From CAZOOA01 sp964581355 (lineage in GTDB: Bacteria; Bacillota; Dethiobacteria; DTU022; UBA8154): 27,909 bases of DNA. The translations under genes were made by a program, and so were the position numbers. The stretch spans positions 1 through 27,909 of the forward strand of contig CAZOOA010000034.1 in the NCBI GenBank assembly GCA_964581355.1, written 5' to 3'. The notes below the pieces were generated by a model. The model saw only the letters and a program-made list of their open reading frames with translations, had not been told where the DNA came from and did no database searches. Below are positions 16,028-23,534 of this stretch, piece by piece; the first letter of the stretch is position 1, and each line of letters opens with the position of its first letter.

Positions 16028-16711
16028 ATGACAAAAAAAATTCCTTTTGACTTTACAAAATTAGGTAATATTTTCACCCGTCCTGAGCAGCTGGATAACT
16101 TTGCACGTGAAAGTATGGGGCTGGTTCATGATCTGCTAAAGGATCGGGAGAATTACAATTGTGCCACCTGGTGCAGCCAGTGCTGTTATGGCTCAATTCT
16201 GATGTCCTATACCGAGTTTAACTTCATTTTACTGCACCTGGAATATGCCTGGTCGACCTGGCAGGTCAACAAGCTGCTTCGGGATAGAATAGGCATTGTC
16301 CAGGACCATTCAACGATGCTTTGTCCTTTCCTTGATCAGGGAAAAGAATCAGAGCACTGCCAAATTTACCAGGCAAGGCCGCTTATCTGCCGTGTTTTTG
16401 GAACAACTGCTGCACCCTGCCAGGAAGGTATCGAACCTGTTGATCTTGAAGAGGAACTTTTCTATCGGGCCTATGATCAACTGTATTATGCAAACAACCA
16501 GTTTATTGCCCTGAACATCAGCGAGGACTGGGCTCTTTTTGAGGCGCCTTTTGCTTTCTGGTGCCTGGCTGATAATGATCAAAACTCCAGAGATTTTTTA
16601 CAACAATATATCCTGGAAAATAACGATTCTTTCCATGCAGTTTTATATCACCTTAATGAGCGACACTTTTTTACCATAGCTGAAGGTGAGCGAATAATTA
16701 TCTCCCGGTAA
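16028..16711 (+). CDS. YkgJ-type cysteine-cluster protein
   Basis: A 227-residue protein with the YkgJ/CxxCxxCC-family arrangement of cysteines: C45, C49, C52 and C53 (CATWCSQCC), then C99 in CPFL, C111 in CQIY and C121 in ARPLICRVFG, with an extra C131. The family is a predicted zinc or iron-sulfur binder with no firm enzymatic role; some members act in protein or metal maturation. The ATG at 16028 has GGGGGAAG upstream and lies 19 bases after the methyltransferase stop, so the two are likely co-transcribed. Nothing else in the sequence ties it to DNA modification. Confidence 0.8.
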   Translation: MTKKIPFDFTKLGNIFTRPEQLDNFARESMGLVHDLLKDRENYNCATWCSQCCYGSILMSYTEFNFILLHLEYAWSTWQVNKLLRDRIGIVQDHSTMLCPFLDQGKESEHCQIYQARPLICRVFGTTAAPCQEGIEPVDLEEELFYRAYDQLYYANNQFIALNISEDWALFEAPFAFWCLADNDQNSRDFLQQYILENNDSFHAVLYHLNERHFFTIAEGERIIISR

Positions 16712-16773
16712 ACGGATTCAGCATTCGAAAGCGAAGAATGTATTCCTTAATATGGACACAAGGGAGCGGCTAA

Positions 16774-17418
16774 ATGAAAGATTTATATCCTGTTTTTTTA
16801 AACTTGCATGATAAAAAATGCCTTGTTGTAGGCGGCGGTCAAGTTGCTGCGCGGAAAGTCCGGGCTTTGCTTGCCGTCCGGGCCGATATTACTCTGGTAT
16901 CTCCCCAAGTTATTGAGGAAATACAAAAGCTGGATGATTACGGCCTGGTGACCATCGTTCCAGAAAAATATGGCGGGGAAAAGCATCTCCAGGAAGCATT
17001 CCTGGTTATTTCCGCAGTCAATGATCCCCAGGTAAATGAGCAGGTTTACCTGGACTGCCTGTCCCGAAACATATTGGTGAACATAGTTGATGATCCGGGA
17101 AAATGCACATTTTTTGTCCCCTCAGTCGTTAGCCGTGGGGCACTAAGCATTGCCATCTCAACGGAAGGTAAAAGCCCAGCTTTGGCCCGCCGCTTGCGGG
17201 AAGAATTAGAAGCGCAGTTCGGACCGGAATATGAAGATTTTGCGGAAATCCTGGGAGAGTTAAGAAAACAAGTGAAAACACAGGTCCATGACCCGAATAA
17301 AAGGCGCAAGATCTTTTCTGAGCTGGCCAGCGATAAGTTTTTTCAATACTATCTGGAGTTAACAGCAAAAGAATTTGGAGAAAAAGTTCAAACCCTCATT
17401 AAGAGGCACTGCATGTAA
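16774..17418 (+). CDS. Precorrin-2 dehydrogenase (siroheme synthase N-terminal type)
   Basis: A 214-residue protein of the SirC/Met8p/CysG-N family, which oxidises precorrin-2 to sirohydrochlorin with NAD+ (some members also insert iron) on the way to siroheme or cobalamin. The Rossmann motif VVGGGQVAARKVRALL (18-33) is intact, and NIVDDPGKCTFFVPS (103-117) carries the conserved acidic residues, followed by RGALSIAISTEGKSPALA. It lacks the uroporphyrinogen methyltransferase domain of full CysG. The ATG start follows AAGGGAG. Unusually, no hem or cob gene is adjacent: a cysteine-cluster gene precedes it and a tRNA follows. Confidence 0.9.
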   Translation: MKDLYPVFLNLHDKKCLVVGGGQVAARKVRALLAVRADITLVSPQVIEEIQKLDDYGLVTIVPEKYGGEKHLQEAFLVISAVNDPQVNEQVYLDCLSRNILVNIVDDPGKCTFFVPSVVSRGALSIAISTEGKSPALARRLREELEAQFGPEYEDFAEILGELRKQVKTQVHDPNKRRKIFSELASDKFFQYYLELTAKEFGEKVQTLIKRHCM

Positions 17419-17448
17419 ACACTTTGTAACGGGAACTATTATCAATTG

Positions 17449-17477
17449 TTGACGGCAGGATCAGTTTCAGTTATAAT
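17449..17477 (+). promoter_or_regulatory. Strong sigma-A promoter of tRNA-Leu
   Basis: TTGACG (17449-17454) and TATAAT (17472-17477) are separated by exactly 17 bases, a near-perfect vegetative promoter. Transcription would start near 17484, about 40 bases before the mature tRNA 5' end. Confidence 0.8.
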
Positions 17478-17524
17478 ATTAATACGCAAATTAAGAACAA
17501 CAGCATTTAGGAAGAAAAGGATGT

Positions 17525-17610
17525 GCCGAAGTGGCGGAACAGGCAGACGCACTTGACTCAAAATCAAGCGCCCTCTGGGTGTGTGGGTTCGAATCCCACC
17601 TTCGGCACCA
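17525..17610 (+). tRNA. tRNA-Leu (anticodon CAA)
   Basis: An 86-base class II tRNA. The acceptor stem GCCGAAG (17525-17531) pairs with CTTCGGC (17600-17606), and ACCA (17607-17610) is encoded. The anticodon stem CTTGA/TCAAG encloses loop CTCAAAA, giving anticodon CAA (17559-17561), which reads UUG. A long variable arm follows, then the GGTTCGAATCC T-loop region. It has its own promoter and stands alone. Confidence 0.97.
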
Positions 17611-17721
17611 TTTTATTTCCCAAGCTATTTTCCAGCTTAAAAGTTGTTAATATTGATATAAATCACAGCTGTTGCGCGAAGGTCAAAATAATTTAAGCCT
17701 TGAAATAAAAATTTAATTGAG

Positions 17722-17748
17722 GATGCTGTAATTAGCCGGGACGGCATC
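17722..17748 (+). promoter_or_regulatory. Leader hairpin upstream of the LtaS-like gene
   Basis: GATGCTGT (17722-17729) pairs with ACGGCATC (17741-17748), eight pairs including one G-U, around the loop AATTAGCCGGG. It stands three bases before the terminator-like hairpin at 17752. AGCC in its loop (17734-17737) is complementary to GGCT in the 3' arm of that terminator, so an alternative pairing is conceivable. I recognise no riboswitch class. Confidence 0.35.
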
Positions 17749-17751
17749 AGT

Positions 17752-17776
17752 AAAGCTCCTTCAAAGGGGCTTTTTC
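17752..17776 (+). terminator. Intrinsic terminator just before the LtaS-like gene
   Basis: AAAGCTCC (17752-17759) pairs with GGGGCTTT (17766-17773) across the loop TTCAAA, and the T-run extends to 17775. It ends only about five bases before the GGGGGG ribosome site of the downstream gene. It may simply end the tRNA-Leu transcript, or it may attenuate the LtaS-like gene. Confidence 0.65.
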
Positions 17777-17791
17777 ATTAGGGGGGATAAC

Positions 17792-19702
17792 TTGTTTAAA
17801 GGAAGTAAAAGAGACTGGCTTGATAAGCTGGCCCAAAGAAATAATATTTTGTATACATTGGGAAGCTTGTGCCTCCTTAAAATAATCATTTTTTCTTTGA
17901 GCGTTGAAACGCCGCAAATGGGTTGGGAATGGGAAATAAAGACAGTACCCCCCTTGCTGCTGGCAAGTGCAGGTGTTTTAGCCATCTTGTTTGCTCCTGC
18001 TTTTTTGTTTCGTAGCAGGAAAATCCAGCAGATTTATGGCATTATAATCAATCTTGCCCTTTCTTTTCTCATAGTGGCTAATCGTGTTTACAATATGTTC
18101 TTCCACAGCTTTATTTCCCCGGAAACTGTTTTGCATTCCCACGAAGCGCTTTCCATGAGCCAGGCACTTTTTTCTACGATGCGGTTTTGGGAATTTCTTT
18201 GGTTGATAGATTTAATCTTATTATACTTTCTTGTACTGCGTCGATACTCTGCCGGGGAAGTTCAACCGGTTGTACCATTTTTTTATCAACGCCTGAAGCA
18301 GTCAGCGGTAGTTTTTGTTGTTGGGTTTTTAGCTTTTGCCGTATCATTGAATTATACGGAGCACCATCGGCAGCAAAACATTAACTTGAGGGAAAGTGGA
18401 ATGTTGCTTTTCTATCTTAGGGAAGCCACGTTACTTGCTGCCAGGGAGGAAGAAGAAAAGGTCTTCGGTGAGGACGTTCAGGCCGTGAAAGATTGGTTTG
18501 ACAGCCACTGGGAAGAAAAAGGTGAGCGGGACGATGAAGTTTTAAACTATTACGGAGCAGCGGAAGGAAAGAACCTGATTGTTTTACAGGTAGAAGCACT
18601 CCAGGAAATCGCAATTGGCAAAACTGTTAATAACCAGGAAATAACCCCGAACCTGAACCGAATTAAAGAAGAAAGTGTATATTATCCCAACTGCTACGAC
18701 CAGGTAGACATGGCAACAGCCGATGCGGAAATCCTGATCAATCATTCCCTGTACCCGTTAAGTGATGTTAGTGTTTATATGCGTCACCCTGATAATCAGT
18801 TCAATTCTTTAGCCCATACACTGCGGGATGGCGGCTACAAAGATGCTGCAGTGTATCACGGCTTTCGGCGTGAATTTTACAATCGCAGGGAAGCCTATCC
18901 CAATATGGGGTTCAATCAATACTTCAGCCGCAGGCATTACGAATTAGACGAAGTTTACAGCGGCTTGCTGGGGGATATGACCTTTTTAAGGCAGACCGTT
19001 GATTTGATGGAAGAAGAACTCAATGAGCCATTTTATTCTTTTATCATCACCCTGACCAGCCACCATCCTTTTAATTACCTGGAAGATTATGAAGAGATTG
19101 ATATCTCCGGGTATGAAGGGACGATTGTGGGTGACTATATACAGTCCATTCACTATACCGATGCCGCCATCGGAGTTTTCTATGAACTGCTGCAGGAACG
19201 AGGTATTTTGGACGATTCTTTGTTGGTTATCTATGGGGACCATGTCGCTTTTCATTATAATGAGCTCGACTGGGAGGCGTTAAACCTGTTTTTTGGGGCC
19301 AATATGCGGGACCCGCTAGCACAGGTGAAAGAACATCGCGTACCTTTGTTGATCCGTTTTCCCGGTGCTGAAGTTTCCAAAGTAGTCCAGGAGAAAGCAG
19401 GGATGGTAGATGTATTTCCAACAGTTGCCAATTTGCTGGCTGTAAACAATCCATACGTAATGGGGCGTGACCTATTCAACTCCCAGGAAGAAATGATCAT
19501 CCTGAAAAAAGGTTCGTTTATCAAAGATAATTATTTCTATCATGCTCCCACCAGAACAATGCATGACCTGGAAACAGGTGCATACCGGATCATTACCGAA
19601 GAACATGAACTGGTCAACAAAGCAAAGCAGGCGCTACGTATTTCCGAAAAAATATACCGTATTGATTTTTTCCGGGAAGTCCAGGATGGTGTAGCCCCTT
19701 GA
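17792..19702 (+). CDS. LtaS-like membrane sulfatase-fold enzyme
   Basis: A 636-residue protein of the lipoteichoic acid synthase/phosphoglycerol transferase family. About five N-terminal membrane helices (roughly 22-37, 52-70, 82-100, 133-149 and 172-187) precede an extracellular sulfatase-fold domain. Key residues match LtaS: E268 in LQVEALQ, the predicted nucleophile T309 in ATADAEILINHSLYPL, and D483/H484 in YGDHVAF, which would bind the divalent metal. The predicted role is moving glycerol-phosphate or a similar group from a lipid donor onto a surface polymer or sugar; the acceptor is unknown. LtaS itself has TSDSE around the nucleophile, TADAE here, so a different acceptor is possible. 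The TTG start at 17792 follows GGGGGG. Confidence 0.88.
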   Translation: MFKGSKRDWLDKLAQRNNILYTLGSLCLLKIIIFSLSVETPQMGWEWEIKTVPPLLLASAGVLAILFAPAFLFRSRKIQQIYGIIINLALSFLIVANRVYNMFFHSFISPETVLHSHEALSMSQALFSTMRFWEFLWLIDLILLYFLVLRRYSAGEVQPVVPFFYQRLKQSAVVFVVGFLAFAVSLNYTEHHRQQNINLRESGMLLFYLREATLLAAREEEEKVFGEDVQAVKDWFDSHWEEKGERDDEVLNYYGAAEGKNLIVLQVEALQEIAIGKTVNNQEITPNLNRIKEESVYYPNCYDQVDMATADAEILINHSLYPLSDVSVYMRHPDNQFNSLAHTLRDGGYKDAAVYHGFRREFYNRREAYPNMGFNQYFSRRHYELDEVYSGLLGDMTFLRQTVDLMEEELNEPFYSFIITLTSHHPFNYLEDYEEIDISGYEGTIVGDYIQSIHYTDAAIGVFYELLQERGILDDSLLVIYGDHVAFHYNELDWEALNLFFGANMRDPLAQVKEHRVPLLIRFPGAEVSKVVQEKAGMVDVFPTVANLLAVNNPYVMGRDLFNSQEEMIILKKGSFIKDNYFYHAPTRTMHDLETGAYRIITEEHELVNKAKQALRISEKIYRIDFFREVQDGVAP

Positions 19703-19719
19703 CCTTTTGACTTCTTTGC

Positions 19720-19750
19720 ATTTGTTTTTTCCGTATCCAATGAAACAAAT
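19720..19750 (+). repeat. AT-rich inverted repeat between the LtaS-like and nucleotidase genes
   Basis: ATTTGTTT (19720-19727) and AAACAAAT (19743-19750) are a perfect 8-base inverted repeat with a 15-base spacer, 18 bases after the LtaS-like stop. It lacks a following T-tract, so it is not a clear terminator. It may be an operator or a chance match in AT-rich DNA. Confidence 0.25.
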
Positions 19751-19817
19751 AGTCCTGACGCAGGGTCTTAAAGTGTTAAATCCGAGTTTTTTAGAAAAAG
19801 AATTGGGAGGTTAAATC

Positions 19818-21728
19818 ATCAAGCGTGTAGTTTATTTTGTTTTTATTGGTCTTATGGTCCTGGTTGCAATTCTGCTTGTTGCGGGCCTTTCTGGAAATGA
19901 GGAGGCGGGGAAGGAGCTTTCTTTAGCAGCTCCCTCTTTTGAGCCGGGCCGTCAGGAAAAACTTCACTTTACGATCCTGCATACCAATGATGAACATTCT
20001 GCCTTACTGCCTCATTCCCAGGCTAGGGGATACGGCCCAGAAAGTGAAGCTCCGATTGTGGGAGGTGCTGCCCGCCTGGCAGCGGTTGTATCTCAACTAC
20101 GGGAATCGAAAAAAACTCAGGATGAGCAGGTTTTGCTGGTTTCAGCAGGAGATTTTCTGGGGGGCACACCTTATGGTTGGCTGGCACTGCAGGGTTTTTC
20201 TCCAGAACTGAGTATTATGAAACAGATCGGGTATGATGTTGTAACTCTGGGCAATCATGAATTTGATTTTGGTCCGGATGTGTTGGCCCGTTACCTGGGG
20301 GCAGTAGGTTACCCGGAAACCGGTTCCAAAATGGCCCTGGTAGCATCCAATACCCATCCCCCGGCTGATCATCAACTTGCAGAAGTCGGCCTGGAAAAAA
20401 AACACCTGGTTGAGCTGGACAACGGCCTAAAAATTGGTTTTTTAGGCTTATTGGGCAGCGCTGCTCAGGCAGTTACTCCTGATCCAGATCCGGTCTTTTT
20501 TTCCCATCCATTCCAGGCGGCGGAAGAAACAGCAAGCTTCCTGCGGCAAGATGGTGCGGATATTATTGTGGCCGTAACTCATTCCGGTTACAGGGAAGAT
20601 ATCAGCCTGGCCAGAAATGTAAGTGATATTGATCTTATTGTTGGAGGACACTCTCATACAGTGCTGGAAGAACCGATCATTACAGCAGAGGGCACAATTA
20701 TCGCCCAGGCCGGGGCCTTATTGAGCCACTTGGGTGTTTTAGAGCTTGCGTACAACCCGTTCAATGAAGAGTTGTCCCTGCGCAACCAGGAAACCGGACG
20801 GCCGCACCTTTTACCCCTGGATTCCAACCTTCCCCTTTACCCGGGCCTTGAACCATATTTGCTGGAATATACAGATGAGCTGGACCGCTTTTTTGCCCAG
20901 ATTACCCGGGAGACTTTTGGCCATATTCTTGATCCGGTAGCATATTCTGCTTTTCCCCTCCCCGGGGAAAAAGCTTTGCAGGAGACAGTCTTTGGCAACT
21001 TTGTTACGGATGCAATGAGGATGGTCGTTGAAGATAAGACTGAGGACCAGGTAGATATAGCGCTGCAGAGCAATGGACAAATTCGGGGTGCACTGATCCC
21101 CAGCACTCTATCTGGAGGCATTACCTTTTATGACCTGGCTGTTTCTTCAGGCCTTGGACGCGGGCTTGACGGCCGGCCGGGCTACCCCCTGGTTTCGGTT
21201 TATTTTAAAGGTGGAGATTTATGGAGACTCCTTGAGCTTTCCACTTTCTTAGCCCAGCACCAGGGAAACTCTTACTTTTTGCAGGTTTCGGGCCTGCGCT
21301 TTAATTATTCTCCCGAACGGGCTGTGTTTTTCACCATTCCTTTTATAGATCTGCCGATTCCAACGTTTAGAGGAGTACGGGATGTGGAGGTTTATACAGG
21401 AGATGGATTCCAAACATTGGGAGATAAGCGCTATGAACCCTTGGAACCGGACAAGCTTTACCGGGTAGCAGCCAGTTACCGGCTTTTAAATTCTTTTGCC
21501 AGGGTGGCCAGCATTTTACCTGCTCCCGTAGGAATTGTCCCCCGGGATGAAGATGGACATCCTGTTACGGATCTTGCGGAAGCCGTAGTAGAAATCGATG
21601 GAAAAGAACTGAAAGTTTGGGAAGCTTTAATTGAATATGCTGCTTCTTATCCAGTGGACAGCAGGGTGGGTGTGCCCTCCATCCCAGGGAGCTATTCTAT
21701 TCCTTCAGGTCGGATTAACCTGGAATAG
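19818..21728 (+). CDS. Exported 5'-nucleotidase/UshA-family metallophosphoesterase
   Basis: About 636 residues with an N-terminal signal or anchor segment, a calcineurin-like phosphoesterase domain and a 5'-nucleotidase C-terminal domain. The metal motifs are all visible: ILHTNDEHS, SAGDFLGG, LGNHEFDFG, THSG and GGHSH. The C-terminal domain starts near FGNFVTDAMR. Such enzymes hydrolyse extracellular nucleotides or related phosphoesters; substrate is not predictable. The start is a problem. The only good ribosome site (GGGAGG, 19805-19810) places initiation at ATC 19818, giving an (I/M)KRVVYFVFIGLMVLVAILL signal segment. The first canonical codon, ATG 19854, has no ribosome site and would remove the basic N-region. 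It shares a direction with the LtaS-like gene, 115 bases away. Confidence 0.85.
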   Translation: MKRVVYFVFIGLMVLVAILLVAGLSGNEEAGKELSLAAPSFEPGRQEKLHFTILHTNDEHSALLPHSQARGYGPESEAPIVGGAARLAAVVSQLRESKKTQDEQVLLVSAGDFLGGTPYGWLALQGFSPELSIMKQIGYDVVTLGNHEFDFGPDVLARYLGAVGYPETGSKMALVASNTHPPADHQLAEVGLEKKHLVELDNGLKIGFLGLLGSAAQAVTPDPDPVFFSHPFQAAEETASFLRQDGADIIVAVTHSGYREDISLARNVSDIDLIVGGHSHTVLEEPIITAEGTIIAQAGALLSHLGVLELAYNPFNEELSLRNQETGRPHLLPLDSNLPLYPGLEPYLLEYTDELDRFFAQITRETFGHILDPVAYSAFPLPGEKALQETVFGNFVTDAMRMVVEDKTEDQVDIALQSNGQIRGALIPSTLSGGITFYDLAVSSGLGRGLDGRPGYPLVSVYFKGGDLWRLLELSTFLAQHQGNSYFLQVSGLRFNYSPERAVFFTIPFIDLPIPTFRGVRDVEVYTGDGFQTLGDKRYEPLEPDKLYRVAASYRLLNSFARVASILPAPVGIVPRDEDGHPVTDLAEAVVEIDGKELKVWEALIEYAASYPVDSRVGVPSIPGSYSIPSGRINLE

Positions 21729-21833
21729 TTTTTTGCATCAACACTTCGATTCACACCCTTTCTTCGTCACTAATCCATTTTCCTGTTTATTTCCTGCATC
21801 ATTTGGCCGACAAGGATTCCTCAAAATCACAAC

Positions 21834-21862
21834 TTGACAGTTTGAACGTTTTCCCTTATATT
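21834..21862 (+). promoter_or_regulatory. Sigma-A promoter of cysK
   Basis: A perfect -35 TTGACA (21834-21839) and a -10 TATATT (21857-21862) are 17 bases apart. Transcription would begin near 21869, giving a leader of about 105 bases before cysK. The rest of the 247-base gap 21729-21975 holds a palindrome at 21885-21899 and no coding signal. Confidence 0.7.
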
Positions 21863-21884
21863 ATATCCATAAATCCAATATTAT

Positions 21885-21899
21885 CTATTACATTAATAG
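21885..21899 (+). promoter_or_regulatory. Candidate operator palindrome in the cysK leader
   Basis: CTATTA-CAT-TAATAG is a perfect 15-base palindrome, about 16-30 bases past the predicted transcription start of cysK. That position suits a repressor. The Rrf2-family regulator encoded right after cysK is the obvious candidate to bind it, but AT-rich palindromes also arise by chance. Confidence 0.35.
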
Positions 21900-21975
21900 T
21901 ATATAAGCTGCTTTGTTCATAGCTTGGGAATTAGCAGTGGCTTATTCGTAATCTAAAAAAAAGAGGTGAGCAGGA

Positions 21976-22911
21976 ATGAAGATTGCAGGAAATGTATCTG
22001 AACTTATTGGAAACACCCCAATGGTTTATTTAAATAATATGCCAGTTTCAGGAGGAGCAAAAATCGCTGCTAAGCTAGAATATTTTAATCCTGGTGGCAG
22101 TGTCAAAGACCGGATTGGCCTGAGTATGTTGGTGGAGGCTGAAAGGCAGGGGCATATTACCAAGGATACTGTCATCCTGGAGCCAACCAGCGGCAATACG
22201 GGAATTGCCCTGGCCATGCTCAGTACGGCCAGGGGATACCGTTGTGTCTTGACGATGCCGGAAACAATGAGCGTGGAGCGAAGGAATTTACTCCGGGCTT
22301 TAGGTGCTGAAATAGTGTTAACTCCCGGAGAGCAGGGGATGACAGGTGCAATTAATAAAGCGAAAGAACTGGCGTCCAGGGATAAACGCTATTTTATTCC
22401 CCAACAGTTTTCCAATCCGGCGAACCCGAAAATTCACCGCAATACTACAGCCCAGGAGATATGGGAAGATACAGAAGGGGAAGTGGATATCCTGGTTGCG
22501 GGGGTTGGAACGGGAGGGACCATAACCGGTTGCGGCCAAGTACTTAAAGAGAAAAAGCCCGGTTTTAAAACAGTGGCCGTAGAGCCTGCAGAATCTCCCA
22601 TTTTGTCCGGCGGAAAGCCCGGACCGCATCGGATCCAGGGAATTGGTGCAGGGTTTGTCCCGGAAGTTCTGGATGTTTCCATTTTAGATGAAATTATTCA
22701 GGTTCCTGACCGGTTAGCCCTGGAAACTTCCAGGAAAGTTGCTACTGCTGAAGGGATCATGGTGGGCATTTCCTCGGGTGCAGCCTGTCATGCTGCCCTG
22801 GAGATTGCCAGCCGGCCAGAGAATAAAGGAAAACTGATTGTTGTGATCTTTCCCGATCTTTCCGAGCGATATATATCAACCGCTTTATTCAGTGAGGAAA
22901 ATATTAACTAG
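21976..22911 (+). CDS. cysK: Cysteine synthase A (O-acetylserine sulfhydrylase)
   Basis: A PLP enzyme that makes cysteine from O-acetylserine and sulfide. The 311-residue product is normal length and shows NPGGSVKDR with the PLP lysine K44, the substrate loop TSGNTG (71-76), the phosphate-binding GVGTGGT (176-182) and GISSGAA near the C-terminus. The QQFSNPANPKIH stretch is typical of CysK rather than cystathionine beta-synthase. The ATG start follows AGAGGTGAG. It has its own strong promoter and is followed after 57 bases by an Rrf2 regulator, probably on the same transcript. No cysE or sulfate-assimilation gene is nearby. Confidence 0.96.
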   Translation: MKIAGNVSELIGNTPMVYLNNMPVSGGAKIAAKLEYFNPGGSVKDRIGLSMLVEAERQGHITKDTVILEPTSGNTGIALAMLSTARGYRCVLTMPETMSVERRNLLRALGAEIVLTPGEQGMTGAINKAKELASRDKRYFIPQQFSNPANPKIHRNTTAQEIWEDTEGEVDILVAGVGTGGTITGCGQVLKEKKPGFKTVAVEPAESPILSGGKPGPHRIQGIGAGFVPEVLDVSILDEIIQVPDRLALETSRKVATAEGIMVGISSGAACHAALEIASRPENKGKLIVVIFPDLSERYISTALFSEENIN

Positions 22912-22968
22912 GAACATCCAGGAACTTCAATTAAGTATATTTAAAATATTGAGGGAGGTAGAAAAGCG

Positions 22969-23418
22969 ATGCAACTATCAACCAAAGTACGTTATGCCAT
23001 GCGTGCTATGATCGAGTTAGCCTATGATTATGGAAAGGGGCCTCTTCAGTTGAAGGAGGTGGCCAAAAGACAGGGCATCTCTGATAAATACCTTGAACAG
23101 GTAATGGCACCTTTGCGAACCCGAGGCATCGTGTATACGCAAAAAGGTAGCCGTGGAGGATATTCTCTTTCCCGCTCCCCTGAGGATATCCCGCTTTACG
23201 AGATTGTCCATGCTGTGGAAGGCTCTTTGGCTCCAGTCCCCTGTGTCGATAACTCCAGCCTCTGTTCACGGGTGGAAATCTGTGCCACCAGGGATTTGTG
23301 GGAACGCTTGAAGCAGCTGGTTGTTAAGGAGTTGAATTCCATGAGTCTTGCTGACCTGGTTCGGGAGCAGGAAAAAAAGCACAAACAGGCAGGAGAGTCG
23401 CTGAGTTTTCAGATCTAA
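22969..23418 (+). CDS. Rrf2-family regulator, IscR-like with three cysteines
   Basis: A 149-residue winged-helix regulator of the Rrf2 family. The recognition region (LKEVAKRQGISDKYLEQV, 28-45) and the wing KGSRGGYSLSR (59-69) are clear. Three cysteines, C92, C99 and C105, stand almost where IscR has its cluster ligands (C92, C98, C104), with C-x6-C instead of C-x5-C at the first interval. This suggests an iron-sulfur sensor rather than a Bacillus CymR-type cysteine regulator, which lacks this trio. Position behind cysK points to control of cysteine supply or cluster assembly. The ATG start follows GGGAGGT. No suf/isc gene follows; the next genes are on the other strand. Confidence 0.9.
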   Translation: MQLSTKVRYAMRAMIELAYDYGKGPLQLKEVAKRQGISDKYLEQVMAPLRTRGIVYTQKGSRGGYSLSRSPEDIPLYEIVHAVEGSLAPVPCVDNSSLCSRVEICATRDLWERLKQLVVKELNSMSLADLVREQEKKHKQAGESLSFQI

Positions 23419-23534
23419 ATCAAGCATGGGCAGTATAGAAAAAAGAATGCAGATCAAGGACAACGGATGATACCCTGGGACAAGAGACAGTCTGCAAAAT
23501 GGCTTATTCTGTTTATGCTCATTCCAACAGGAGG

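Noticed and set aside
17690..17790. A known riboswitch class (GEMM-like GGGACG segment) before the LtaS-like gene
   Set aside because: Only a few bases match; the conserved tetraloop, receptor and remaining core of that class are missing.
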